A stretch of 64,000 nt of DNA from CBDAMZ01 sp965197375 (GTDB lineage: Bacteria; Acidobacteriota; Vicinamibacteria; Vicinamibacterales; UBA8438). The stretch covers positions 496,001 through 560,000 of the forward strand of contig CBDAMZ010000010.1 of the NCBI GenBank assembly GCA_965197375.1, in the 5' to 3' direction. The notes under the pieces are model-generated. The model ran no database searches, was not told the DNA's origin, and saw only the letters and a list, made by a program, of their open reading frames with translations. A program made the position numbers and the translations under genes. Of the stretch, positions 17,576 through 26,835 are shown piece by piece. Each line of letters starts with the position of its first letter. The first letter of the stretch is position 1.

Positions 17576-17600
17576 TGTCGGACCTCAATCCGGCACGTGT
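17573..17600. repeat. possible diverged terminus of dispersed repeat at a gene's stop codon
   Basis: From the stop TAG the sequence resembles the family terminus TAGTGTCCCGTCCGTAATT (as in copy B), with gaps. The opposite terminus was not found before the convergent gene at 17700. Similarity is weak enough that chance is a real alternative. Confidence 0.25.
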
Positions 17601-17622
17601 TGCTACCGGAAGTGCTCGGCTC

Positions 17623-17637
17623 GCTCTCAAAGAGAGC
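17623..17637. terminator. hairpin between convergent genes
   Basis: GCTCTC-AAA-GAGAGC forms a perfect 6-bp stem with a 3-nt loop, midway between the convergent genes ending at 17575 and 17700. There is no T-run, so a factor-independent terminator is only suggested by position. Confidence 0.3.
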
Positions 17638-17699
17638 TAGCGCTCCATCGGCCCCGTGCGTCCGTCGCGGGGACCGCTTCTCGCATCGGCCCTTCAGGA

Positions 17700-19079
17700 T
17701 TACCGTGCAGGTGAGGACTTTGCAATCTCGTCATACAGTATTGCCGACGCAATGATGCCGTTATGAAAATTGCTGAGGTCAAGTTTCTCGTTCGGTGCAT
17801 GGGCGTTCTCATCCGGGAGCCCAATGCCAAACAGCACGGACGGCAGACCCAATACCTCCTGGAAAGTCGACACCACCGGGATCGACCCACCCTCACGATT
17901 GAAGACGGGGGGTCGGCCGAAGCCCTTCTCAATCGCGCGGCCGGCCGCCTGGATGAACGAGTTGTCAAAGTCGGTCATCCAGGGCTTGCCGCCGTGCATT
18001 CGCGTGATAGTTAGCTCGACCGTCTTCTGAGTAATCTTTTTGAGATAGTCCTCGAAGAGCCTGGCGATCTTGTCTGGATCTTGATCAGGCACGAGGCGCA
18101 TGCTTACCTTAGCCATCGCGACAGCTGGAATGACCGTCTTTGCGCCTTCGCCTGTGAACCCGGACAGCATGCCGTTAACCTCGAACGTCGGACGTCCCCA
18201 GGTCCGCTCCAGCGTCGTATAGCCTGTTTCCCCAAAGAGTTTCGGCGCCCCGAGCTCCCTACGATAACGCCGCTCGTTGAACGGGAGCGTGGCGAACTCG
18301 GCCCGTTCCTCGTCACGTAGCGGTCGCACGTCATCGTAGAACCCCGGGACCTTGACGCGGCCACTGCGGTCCTTCATCTGGTTCAGGATCTGTGCGAGCA
18401 CAAAGGCCGGGTTGGCCACCGCCCCACCAAACGACCCCGAATGTAGATCGGTCTTGCTCCCGCGAAGGTCGATCTGAAAGTAGGCTAAGCCACGCAACCC
18501 GTAGCAGATCGATGGAACGCCACGGTCGAACATGGGCGAGTCCGAGATGACGACCACGTTGGCGTTGAGATCGTCCTTGTGACTACGAATGAAGCCGTCG
18601 AGGTTCTGGCCCCCGACCTCTTCTTCCCCCTCAAGGATAAACCTGATGTTCATCGGCAGCCGCCCGTTCTGCTTCATGCAGGCCTCAACCGCCTTAAAAT
18701 GCATGAAGATTTGCCCCTTATCGTCTGCAGCCCCACGAGCGTAGATCTCCCCTTCCCTAACGGTGGCTTCAAAGGGGGGTGACTCCCATTCGTCCAGTGG
18801 ATCAACGGGCTGGACGTCGTAATGTCCATAAAAGAGAATGGTCGGCGCTCCTTGCGCATGGAGCCAGTCACTGTAGACGACCGGGTTTCCAGGTGTTTCA
18901 ATGAGCCGAACGTTTTCTAGTCCAACCCGCTTCAGCTCCTCAGCTGTCCACTGCGCACACTTCTTAACGTCGTCGGTGTGGTCCGGCAACGCGCTGATAC
19001 TAGGAATGGCAAGATATTGCTTGAGCTCATCGACGTAGCGGTTACGATTAGCGTTGATGAAATCAATGACGTTATCCAT
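17700..19079 (-). CDS. M20-family dipeptidase
   Basis: A cytosolic zinc dipeptidase of the M20 family (459 residues, similar to CNDP-type enzymes). Metal and catalytic residues are visible: FYGHYDVQPVDP (metal His, catalytic Asp), ARGAADDKGQ (bridging Asp), LEGEEEVGGQNLDGF (general-base Glu and metal Glu) and the late FNREGGSIPVVS. A lid/dimerisation domain occupies about 190-310. ATG 19079 is preferred over GTG 19091, since GGGGTG sits just upstream of it. The rhodanese gene at 19122-19973 lies immediately upstream on the same strand and may be co-transcribed. Confidence 0.92.
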   Translation of the reverse strand: MDNVIDFINANRNRYVDELKQYLAIPSISALPDHTDDVKKCAQWTAEELKRVGLENVRLIETPGNPVVYSDWLHAQGAPTILFYGHYDVQPVDPLDEWESPPFEATVREGEIYARGAADDKGQIFMHFKAVEACMKQNGRLPMNIRFILEGEEEVGGQNLDGFIRSHKDDLNANVVVISDSPMFDRGVPSICYGLRGLAYFQIDLRGSKTDLHSGSFGGAVANPAFVLAQILNQMKDRSGRVKVPGFYDDVRPLRDEERAEFATLPFNERRYRRELGAPKLFGETGYTTLERTWGRPTFEVNGMLSGFTGEGAKTVIPAVAMAKVSMRLVPDQDPDKIARLFEDYLKKITQKTVELTITRMHGGKPWMTDFDNSFIQAAGRAIEKGFGRPPVFNREGGSIPVVSTFQEVLGLPSVLFGIGLPDENAHAPNEKLDLSNFHNGIIASAILYDEIAKSSPAR

Positions 19080-19121
19080 AGAACACCCCAAATTCTTAGC
19101 GTTGAGTTGCAGGCAAGACGG

Positions 19122-19973
19122 CTACGACCGGGTCGGAATTTCGACGGGCAGGTCCCCCCGGTCACCCCATTCCTTCCATGAGCCAATGTAGTTCCTCACC
19201 CTCGGGTAGCCGAGCAGCCGTAATGCCAGGTAACTATGAGCAGCACGATAGCCGCCCTGGCAATAGGAGATGACGGCTTTATCTGGCGTGACGCCGGCGC
19301 TTTCATATATCGCCTTCAGCTCAGATGCGGACTTAAATGTTCCGTCCTCTCCCAAGTTCGACGTCCATGCGATGTGTACCGCGCCCGGGATGGCGCCCGC
19401 GCGCTTCGCCCGAACCGTCGTCCCGCAATACTCGCCGTCGCTGCGCGTGTCCAGAATGGCGGCATCGCTGGACCCGAGCGTATTTTTGACATCTCGCCAG
19501 GTAGCGAGACACTCATCGACGCGACCAACGGTCCACCTGCCCCGATCCGGCGCCACGGCCTCAATAGTCGTGAGAAAACCTTCACGCCGCCAGGCGCCAA
19601 CCCCGCCGTCAAGCATGCGCGCGTCTGGGTGATCGAAGAATTCCAGGAACCAGAATGCGCGGGCGGCACGCATGCCGGACTGCTCATCGTAGACGACAAC
19701 GGTCCGATCAGCGCTGACGCCACGGGACATCAGCAAATTGGCAATTATCCAGAGGAAAGCATCGAGCGGCTCGGGGTTCGTATCGATCAGGCTGATTCCA
19801 AATAGATCCAGATGCACCGCGCCGGGGATGTGCCCGGCTGCGAACGCCTCGGCCGGACGCAAATCGATCAAGACCGTTGGCCGAAGCGGTTGGCCGGTAA
19901 CGCCGAGGCGCCCGGCCAAGTCCGTCGGTTCGATCAGCAACTGCGGGTTGGCATAGCCCTTACGGCGTTCCAT
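19122..19973 (-). CDS. sulfurtransferase with two rhodanese domains
   Basis: A SseA/thiosulfate-sulfurtransferase-type protein (283 residues). An inactive N-terminal rhodanese domain (about 10-130; VLIDLRPAEAFAAGHIPGAVHLD) is followed by a catalytic one (about 155-280). The active cysteine is in ISYCQGGYRAAHS; the loop CQGGYRA has the six-residue form of thiosulfate/mercaptopyruvate transferases. It is followed by the M20 dipeptidase with a 42-nt gap. Thiosulfate or 3-mercaptopyruvate are both possible donors. Confidence 0.91.
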   Translation of the reverse strand: MERRKGYANPQLLIEPTDLAGRLGVTGQPLRPTVLIDLRPAEAFAAGHIPGAVHLDLFGISLIDTNPEPLDAFLWIIANLLMSRGVSADRTVVVYDEQSGMRAARAFWFLEFFDHPDARMLDGGVGAWRREGFLTTIEAVAPDRGRWTVGRVDECLATWRDVKNTLGSSDAAILDTRSDGEYCGTTVRAKRAGAIPGAVHIAWTSNLGEDGTFKSASELKAIYESAGVTPDKAVISYCQGGYRAAHSYLALRLLGYPRVRNYIGSWKEWGDRGDLPVEIPTRS

Positions 19974-20130
19974 CGTTCTGGCCTCGATGCATGAAGTCAG
20001 CAGGTTAGACCGCCAGTATCAAAGGCACTTCGGCGAATACTATTACGCTTCGTCGTCGTGCTGGCGAGGATTTCGGTCCTGCCCGAGGGGTGGTGTTCGG
20101 AGAGGTTGCAGAGGGAGTTAAGAATGGCGG

Positions 20131-20931
20131 TCATACTTTGGCCCATTCCCCATTAACTTCTTGACGTGCACGGTGTTCATCACGCAGCTTGATCAAGTGC
20201 GCGAGCACGGTTTCCGACGCAGCGCCCTTAAGATCTGACGCAAGCCCCTCATATACCCGCGCAACGATGGACTCTGGCGTCCGGCATCCATTGCGAAGCG
20301 CGGCCACGATTCGATCCTCACGTCGACGCCGATGATCGATGTAGTGCTGGATCAACGCCGTAGGGTCGTCAATCTCAGGCCCGTGAGCTGGGAGAAGTTT
20401 CGCCGGGCGAAGCTCTAGCACCAACCGGAGCGACGCCAAGTACGCCTTAAGGCCACCGCCGTGACTGGCTGGGATCATGACCGTGCTGCCCTTGACAGCC
20501 AAGTCCCCGCAAAAGAGCACGCGGTTGCCAACATGAAAAAAACAGAGGTGGTCTGGCGCGTGACCAGGTGTGTGCACCGCGCGGAGCTCAGTGTCCCCCG
20601 CCGAAATGACGCCCCCGTCGTGGAGCCAATGCCACCGGACCGGATAGCGATCGTCACGTTCGGGCCACGACGCCTTCAGGAACTCAGCTTCCGGCCAGTG
20701 CTCTGCGATCGCTGCGCTCCCCGACGCATGATCCGAGTGCCCATGCGTAACCAGCACTCGAGTCAAGCGCGATGACTGTGCCACGAGCGCACGTCTGAGT
20801 GCCTCTAGGTGCCGTGCCTCACCCGTGCCGGCGTCGATGAGCGTGGGTTCTCGCCCACCAATCAGGTAGGTGTTGTTACCGGCACCGGTGTAGGGGCCGG
20901 GATTAAAGCCATGGATCAACGTGATGTTCAC
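20131..20931 (-). CDS. metallo-beta-lactamase-fold hydrolase, LACTB2-like
   Basis: A 266-residue MBL-fold enzyme. The zinc motif VTHGHSDHASG (HxHxDH) lies near residue 62, the further ligands in HTPGHAPDHLCFF and CGDLAVKGSTV, and a late histidine in LLPAHGPEID. A C-terminal helical winged region of about 70 residues follows, as in LACTB2-type proteins, which are endoribonucleases in animals; in bacteria the substrate is uncertain. It starts 20 nt after the thioesterase gene, so the two appear to form a small operon. Confidence 0.88.
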   Translation of the reverse strand: MNITLIHGFNPGPYTGAGNNTYLIGGREPTLIDAGTGEARHLEALRRALVAQSSRLTRVLVTHGHSDHASGSAAIAEHWPEAEFLKASWPERDDRYPVRWHWLHDGGVISAGDTELRAVHTPGHAPDHLCFFHVGNRVLFCGDLAVKGSTVMIPASHGGGLKAYLASLRLVLELRPAKLLPAHGPEIDDPTALIQHYIDHRRRREDRIVAALRNGCRTPESIVARVYEGLASDLKGAASETVLAHLIKLRDEHRARQEVNGEWAKV

Positions 20932-20951
20932 GATTCGCTCGCAGCCTGATC

Positions 20952-21358
20952 TTAGCCAATGAGACGCTGGAGCGCGGCACGGAAACTAAGCGGCATCGGC
21001 GTGGTCCGTTCAGCCTCGTAGTCGAAGACGGCCTGGACGGACTGTGCCCGGTGGAGACGAGTGTCCCGTCATCCACTTTTCGTATCTCGAACTCACAGGT
21101 AAAGCTCGTCCGGCCTAGAGCCGCGATACCAACTGCCACCTCTAATTCATCCCCGAAGACCACCTGGGCCTTGTAGTCACACGCAGCGTGCACGAGGATC
21201 AGACCCAAGCGGTCGAGGGCACATCTGAACCCAAGCCGTTCACCCATGACGACCCGGGCCTGCTCGAAATAAGTGAAGTAGACGGCGTTGTTGACATGCC
21301 CCAGCGAGTCGCAATCTCGGAACCGCACCTCGATGCGGTGAGTAAACACTGGCCGCAC
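20952..21358 (-). CDS. acyl-CoA thioesterase (4HBT hotdog fold), frameshifted near its end
   Basis: A YbgC/FadM-like 4-hydroxybenzoyl-CoA-thioesterase-fold protein. The N-terminal signature RFRDCDSLGHVNNAVYFTYF contains the catalytic Asp. The frame is good for about 105 residues, up to STGHS; the expected ending (VQAVFDYEAERTTPMPLSF then a stop at 20952) continues in another frame, so a base is missing (or two are extra) around 21038-21046. Read as it stands, the frame runs on to 20903 with an unrelated tail. It is transcribed divergently from the ThyX-like gene with only 17 bp between starts. Confidence 0.76.
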
Positions 21359-21375
21359 GTATCAGAGGCCTATGG

Positions 21376-23049
21376 ATGTTCGGTACGCCGGACCGCCGGG
21401 TTGACGATTTGCTGCACGCGCGACAATTATACCGTGTGCCGGTTGCGCAGTTCGTTTCCGAAACGTTCACCGCTGACGAGCGCCGCGTGCTCGAGTTGTA
21501 TTTTTCGAACGTCGACCGTCCCGTTTTCGTCTTGACCAATCTACCAGAAGTGGTCAAAGGCGCGCTGTTCGCGCGGTACTCCCGGTCGGCAAAATCGGTC
21601 CGCCGCCTCTTTCTCGACGAGTTCCGCGGGAGTGTTCCGACGCACGGCGTGGCCGACCCAGCGGTCGGGCTCGCACGAGCGGAGCGCCTGTACACACGGG
21701 TCTTCAACGAATACGGCGATGATTCGGTTGCCCAGTTGGGTGGCGCTCACATCGCGTGCGAGGGCGTCTCCAACATTCTCACCAAGATTCTCGAACGCGG
21801 CCGCTTAATGGCATACCTCGAGCAGTCAACCCGCTACGTGCCGTACACGGACCGACCCGGCGGACGGTGGAAATACGTGGTGCCGAGCGAGCTGATCGAC
21901 GAGCCTGTCCGGAGCGCGTTCACCGAGACGCTCGATCGGGCGTTCGAGACTTACGCCCGCTGGTTGGAGCCGGTCAAGGCCTACTACCGTGAGCGTCATC
22001 CGCAGACCGACGCGGACTCCGATGCGATTTATCGGGCCGCCATCCGGGCAAAGGCGCTCGACACCTTACGAGGCCTCCTTCCAGCGGCGACGCGTTCGAA
22101 CGTCGGCATTTTTGGCTCGGGTCAGGCCTACGAAGCCTTGTTACTCAACATGCAGGCCCACCCTTTGGCGGAAGCGCGAGAGGCCGCGGCCTTGATGCTG
22201 TCGGAGCTCCGCACAGTCATCCCAGCCTTTCTCACGAGAGTCGATCGTGAGGATCGCGGGGTGCGTTGGAGCACGTATCTTGCTGCCCGACGCGCGGCCA
22301 CGCAGTCAGTGGCCGAGACTCTCCTCTGTGGTGCCGAGCCAGATTCACACCCTGAAGTAACCCTAGCCGACTTCGATCCGGACGGCGAAATAAAAGTGGT
22401 GGCCGCGGTACTCTACGCCGGATCCGACTTACCTAAGGGCCAGTTGCTCGCGCGCGCTCGGGAAATGTCGACCGAGAACCGAGTGCGGGTCCTTCGCGCG
22501 TACGTCGGTGAGCGCAGCCACCGCCGTCATCGACCCGGACGCGCCTTCGAGCGTGCCACATACTGCTTCGACCTGCTCACCGACTATGGCGCCTTCCGCG
22601 ATCTGCAGCGTCACCGGATGCTGTCGATCGAATGGCAGAACCTGACCACCAGCCACGGTTACTCATCGACCGACGCGATCGAGAACGTTGGTGCGTCGAA
22701 CGACTGGCGGCGCGTTATGAACGAGTCAGCAAAATTGCACGAGTGCCTCTCATCAGGGCACTCGAACCTCGTGGCGCAATACGCCGTCTCGATGGCCTAT
22801 CGGATTCGCTTCTACATGCAGATGAACGCCCGCGAGGCGATGCATGTCATTGAACTCCGAACATCGCCTCAAGGACACCCTACCTATCGACGCGTCTGCC
22901 AAAAGATGCACCGGCTGATAGCGGAGCAAGCTGGACATACGGCAATCGCCGAGGCGATGAACTTCGTGGATCACTCGGGTGTCGAGCTAGAGCGGCTAGA
23001 GGCAGAGCGTGCAAGCGAACGGCGGAGGGCAGCGGTTCGTTCAACCTGA
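21376..23049 (+). CDS. tandem-domain FAD-dependent thymidylate-synthase-like protein (ThyX-like)
   Basis: A 557-residue protein made of two ThyX-like halves, against about 220-250 residues for normal ThyX. The first half (about 40-280) carries RGRLMAYLEQSTRY (141-154): the S-x-RY end of the ThyX motif is kept, but the His of RHR is Gly. The second half (about 330-540) carries RHRMLSIEWQNLTTSHGY (412-429): RHR is kept, but the S-x-RY end is lost. Late segments such as MNAREAMHVIELRTSPQG match the ThyX C-terminus. Long tandem relatives without known function occur in several phyla. Whether it makes dTMP is doubtful; no second thymidylate synthase is in the window. Confidence 0.82.
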   Translation: MFGTPDRRVDDLLHARQLYRVPVAQFVSETFTADERRVLELYFSNVDRPVFVLTNLPEVVKGALFARYSRSAKSVRRLFLDEFRGSVPTHGVADPAVGLARAERLYTRVFNEYGDDSVAQLGGAHIACEGVSNILTKILERGRLMAYLEQSTRYVPYTDRPGGRWKYVVPSELIDEPVRSAFTETLDRAFETYARWLEPVKAYYRERHPQTDADSDAIYRAAIRAKALDTLRGLLPAATRSNVGIFGSGQAYEALLLNMQAHPLAEAREAAALMLSELRTVIPAFLTRVDREDRGVRWSTYLAARRAATQSVAETLLCGAEPDSHPEVTLADFDPDGEIKVVAAVLYAGSDLPKGQLLARAREMSTENRVRVLRAYVGERSHRRHRPGRAFERATYCFDLLTDYGAFRDLQRHRMLSIEWQNLTTSHGYSSTDAIENVGASNDWRRVMNESAKLHECLSSGHSNLVAQYAVSMAYRIRFYMQMNAREAMHVIELRTSPQGHPTYRRVCQKMHRLIAEQAGHTAIAEAMNFVDHSGVELERLEAERASERRRAAVRST

Positions 23050-23051
23050 GC

Positions 23052-23591
<540 letters not shown>

Positions 23592-23599
23592 AATTTCCG

Positions 23600-23605
23600 A
23601 TTATA
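23600..23605 (-). promoter_or_regulatory. -10-like TATAAT 8 nt before def (leaderless)
   Basis: Read on the minus strand, CGTATAAT is followed by 8 nt and then the def ATG. A transcript starting the usual 6-8 nt after the -10 would begin at or next to the start codon. No ribosome-binding site fits in this space. A -35 is not clear. Confidence 0.5.
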
Positions 23606-23629
23606 CGTTAGCGTAAACGTCGAGACCGC

Positions 23630-24190
23630 ATGACTACCTTCCACCGGCATGATCAGACGTATCGCTTCTGCCCGGTTTGCGGGGGTGCGCTGGAGCGGAC
23701 ACTGCTAAAGTCTGGCGAACCAGAGCGGCCGGTCTGTCGCGCCTGCGGTTACGTGATCTACCTCGACCCAAAAGTGGCCGTGGGAACGATCATCACAAAC
23801 GGTGATGGACAGATCGCACTCGTCCGCCGTTCCATCGAGCCGGGCTACGGCAAGTGGGTATTTCCGGGTGGCTATGTCGACCGCGGCGAGGAGCTCCTCG
23901 TCGCCGCTCTCCGAGAAGCGCGCGAAGAAGCCAGCCTGGAGATTCGTATCGACGGGTTGATCAACCTCTATTCCTATGCGGGGCAGACGGCCATCATCAT
24001 CGTCTATGGCGCAACCATGGTGGGCGGCCAGCTCCGGTCCGACGACGAATCTCTCGACGCCGCCTGGTTCGACACGGCGGATCTCCCTTGGGCTGAGCTA
24101 GCCTTCCGCAGCACTCACGACGCTTTACACGACTACCTAGCGGCCCGTGACACGGGGCGGCAGGGCATTCTGCACCCTCACGCAACTTAA
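23630..24190 (+). CDS. NUDIX hydrolase with N-terminal zinc ribbon
   Basis: A 186-residue pyrophosphohydrolase. An N-terminal zinc ribbon (FCPVCGGALE and RPVCRACGYVIYLDPK, about 12-50) is followed by a NUDIX domain whose box reads GGYVDRGEELLVAALREAREEA (only the Gly after EE is replaced by Ala). This arrangement resembles NudC- and YfcD-like proteins, but the SQPWPFPxS motif of NudC is absent, so NADH/de-capping activity is not supported. The likely substrate is a nucleoside diphosphate derivative, unspecified. Confidence 0.87.
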   Translation: MTTFHRHDQTYRFCPVCGGALERTLLKSGEPERPVCRACGYVIYLDPKVAVGTIITNGDGQIALVRRSIEPGYGKWVFPGGYVDRGEELLVAALREAREEASLEIRIDGLINLYSYAGQTAIIIVYGATMVGGQLRSDDESLDAAWFDTADLPWAELAFRSTHDALHDYLAARDTGRQGILHPHAT

Positions 24191-24205
24191 ACCGTCGGCG
24201 GACCG

Positions 24206-25426
24206 CTACCGGGCAGCCTCCAGCACTGCCTGCTGCTTGGCTGGAAAAGAGAAGTCTTCGCGCTCAGCAGCCGCCACTGCTCCCTCGATCATTTCCTCGA
24301 TCGGCAGGTTGCTCTCGGCGCGTTCTACATCAGCCAGCCTCGCCTTTGTCGCCGGGTTCTTCGGCGTGAAGAGCGTGCAGCAATCGTGGTCAGGAATGAT
24401 CGAAATGGGATAGGTCCCGAGCGCGCGCGCCTCGATGGAAATTTCCTCCTTGTCTAAACCGACGAGCGGACGAAGTATCGGTAACAACGTCGCGGCGTCA
24501 ATGACCACTAGGTTCTCCAATGTCTGAGACGCCACTTGCCCGATCGATTCGCCGGTCACCAGAGCTTTCGCGCCAGATTTGCGGGCTAGCCGTTCGGCGA
24601 TGCGCATCATGAGACGGCGATAGAGCACAACCCGCAAGGCCGGCGGCGCTGTGAGTACGATCTGGCGCTGGAGCTCCCCGAAAGCGACGACATAGAGGCG
24701 TGATGTGAGCTGGTGCTGCGTAAGAAGCTCTACGATCTCCCGAACTTTCTCCTGAGAGGCGTGCGGAAGAATGGGGTAGGCGTGGAAGTGAACGAAGCGA
24801 ACACAGCAGCCGCGTTTCATTATGCGGGAGGCAGCTACCGGAGAGTCGATGCCACCTGACAGCAGGCACATGACCTGCCCGCCGGTGCCGGTAGGAAGCC
24901 CGCCGAGACCCTGCTGCTTGACAAATGAAAAAAAGACCCGGTCTGGAAGAACCTCGACATGCACATCGAGTTCAGGGTTCGTGAGATTCACCTTCCAACC
25001 ACGCGCAACTTTGATACGACCCCCAAGCTGTCGCTCGATCTCCGGCGACGTCAACGGGTAGGACTTATCGGCCCGGCTAGCGCGGACACGGAAGCTCGTC
25101 ACCTGGCGCTGGATCGGTTGGGCATTGGCTTCTTCTTCTTCAAACTCTGCCAGAATCGCCCGCGCGACCTCCTCGATATCCCGTCCCGTGCCGCGGGCGC
25201 GCGCGAAATTGGCGATCCCAAAGATCTTGCCGATCCGCTGGCACACATCCTCCCAAGCCGCCGTCGGCCCCAGGACAAGCTCAATTCGGCCCATCAGGGC
25301 TCGTACTCGCTCGACATCAAGGTCGGCGGTTGCCGTTCGTAGATTCCGCACCAACCGCGCAATGAACCAGGGACGGTTCCGACCTTTGAGTGCAATCTCC
25401 TGATAGTGGACGATAACTGAATCCAT
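24206..25426 (-). CDS. thiI: tRNA 4-thiouridine synthetase ThiI (without rhodanese domain)
   Basis: ThiI adenylates U8 of tRNA and inserts sulfur, and feeds sulfur to thiazole synthesis in some bacteria. The 406-residue product contains an N-terminal ferredoxin-like/THUMP region (about 1-170) and the PP-loop SGGIDSPVAA (near 190) of the adenylating domain. It lacks the C-terminal rhodanese domain of the E. coli form, so sulfur must come from a partner protein. ATG 25426 is chosen over an earlier 25477 because VIVHYQEIALKGRNRPWF starts ThiI; it then begins 5 nt after hpnE, at the 3' end of the squalene operon. Confidence 0.93.
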   Translation of the reverse strand: MDSVIVHYQEIALKGRNRPWFIARLVRNLRTATADLDVERVRALMGRIELVLGPTAAWEDVCQRIGKIFGIANFARARGTGRDIEEVARAILAEFEEEEANAQPIQRQVTSFRVRASRADKSYPLTSPEIERQLGGRIKVARGWKVNLTNPELDVHVEVLPDRVFFSFVKQQGLGGLPTGTGGQVMCLLSGGIDSPVAASRIMKRGCCVRFVHFHAYPILPHASQEKVREIVELLTQHQLTSRLYVVAFGELQRQIVLTAPPALRVVLYRRLMMRIAERLARKSGAKALVTGESIGQVASQTLENLVVIDAATLLPILRPLVGLDKEEISIEARALGTYPISIIPDHDCCTLFTPKNPATKARLADVERAESNLPIEEMIEGAVAAAEREDFSFPAKQQAVLEAAR

Positions 25427-25430
25427 TAAT

Positions 25431-26828
25431 CTAGCGCTCCAACCACCGAAACGCCGCGTCGGCAGCCCGATGCCCACTCACAACTGAACTTTCGATCGTA
25501 CCTGGCAGCCCGGTATCGATCCAATCGCCAGCAAGGAACAGGCCCCTGACGGCCGTCTCCATGTCGGGTCGCTTCGGCTGGCCTGGCGCCAGGGAAAACG
25601 TGGCCTGGCGATCTCGAAGGACGGTCGCGTGACGCACTCGCCACGCGCGGCTTTCGGGAAGCACCTCGCGGAGCTCACTGACCGCGCGGCGGATCAGTGC
25701 CTGGTTACTCAGACGTGCGGTGTCGGTGGCGCCGCTCGACACCATCGACAGGTGCGAACCGGCTGATCCGAACGCAAAACCCTTGTCGAAGATCCATTGC
25801 ATGGTGCGACCGGGAAGACCCAGAAACGGCTCGCAAAGCACCTGTCGGTCGAGCCAGAGGTTCACGGTGACGATCGGTGAGCCGTTCATTGCTTCCGCGG
25901 CAGCGATCACCCGCGCCAGTGCCTCCGGCCGATCGGCAAAGAGCCGTGGGAAAGCATACCAAGGCACGGCGGCGATAACGGCACGTGTCGTCAGAAATTC
26001 TCCGCCGGTCTCGACGCCGAGCAGACGTTTGCCGGCCAGGCTCACCCTAGCGGGTGCCTTCGTCTGGACCAGACCCCCGCGTGTTTCAATGAACGCACGT
26101 GCTGGCTCGGCATAGAACTGCTCGAGTGGACGCATGGGCACACCAACCGCGGCATCACTCGGGCCATTGCCACAGAGCTCGGTCAGTACGCGTGCAAACG
26201 GGGCGGCGGCCGCCTGATCCGGCTGTTGGTTAAGTGCCGCCAGCGCAATCGGTTCCCACAAGAGCTCACGCAACTTCTCGCCTTGCGCATGTCGAACGAG
26301 CCAGTCCCGTACCGTCTCGCCAGGCCCAGCCACCCGGGCCAGCCAGTCGCCGCGTGCATGGCGCCGCGCCTGCCGAAGTGGCCTCAACATCTTGAAGATC
26401 CCCAACCGGTCCTTGGCAGACAGGCTGTCCCATTCGAGCACGCCGGCAACCAAATGCCACGGAGGCGGCAAGCGCGGGCACTGAAAGCAGGTGCGTTGGT
26501 TGTCACGACCGATGGAGCTCACGGCCAGGCTGGTCTGCAGGTGGACGTCGCGGTCAACGCCGATCCGGCGGAGAAACCGGAATGTCTCCCGGTAGCATCC
26601 AAAGAGAACGTGCTGACCGTTGTCTACTAATTCGCCGGTAACCTTGTCCAAATACGACGTTGCTCGACCGCCGAGCCGTGGCCGTCCCTCAAGCACGAGA
26701 ACATCCGCCCCACGAGCGGCCAGGTCGACAGCAGCGCTCAACCCAGCGAACCCGGCCCCGATGATGATGACGTCGTGCATCGCTCGCCGCGTAAACTTAC
26801 CCTTCGGCGCAGAAGTAGTCACCTCCAT
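25431..26828 (-). CDS. hpnE: hydroxysqualene dehydroxylase
   Basis: A FAD-dependent amine-oxidase/desaturase-like enzyme that reduces hydroxysqualene to squalene, the third step of the HpnC-D-E route. The 465-residue protein has the dinucleotide motif IIIGAGFAGLSAAVDLAARGADVLVLE near residue 18 and a C-terminal FAD region (LFLAGDWIDTGLPGTIESSV). ATG 26828 lies 7 bp after the hpnD stop; ATG 26780, just before the FAD motif, is an alternative. Placement directly after hpnC and hpnD makes the assignment secure; the general family (phytoene desaturase) would otherwise be ambiguous. Confidence 0.93.
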   Translation of the reverse strand: MEVTTSAPKGKFTRRAMHDVIIIGAGFAGLSAAVDLAARGADVLVLEGRPRLGGRATSYLDKVTGELVDNGQHVLFGCYRETFRFLRRIGVDRDVHLQTSLAVSSIGRDNQRTCFQCPRLPPPWHLVAGVLEWDSLSAKDRLGIFKMLRPLRQARRHARGDWLARVAGPGETVRDWLVRHAQGEKLRELLWEPIALAALNQQPDQAAAAPFARVLTELCGNGPSDAAVGVPMRPLEQFYAEPARAFIETRGGLVQTKAPARVSLAGKRLLGVETGGEFLTTRAVIAAVPWYAFPRLFADRPEALARVIAAAEAMNGSPIVTVNLWLDRQVLCEPFLGLPGRTMQWIFDKGFAFGSAGSHLSMVSSGATDTARLSNQALIRRAVSELREVLPESRAWRVRHATVLRDRQATFSLAPGQPKRPDMETAVRGLFLAGDWIDTGLPGTIESSVVSGHRAADAAFRWLER

Positions 26829-26835
26829 CGCCCAC

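Noticed and set aside
21060..21075. GTGTCCCGTCA inside the thioesterase gene, matching the repeat terminus
   Set aside because: On the coding strand it encodes DDGTLV, which is expected at this position of the family, so the match is coincidence.
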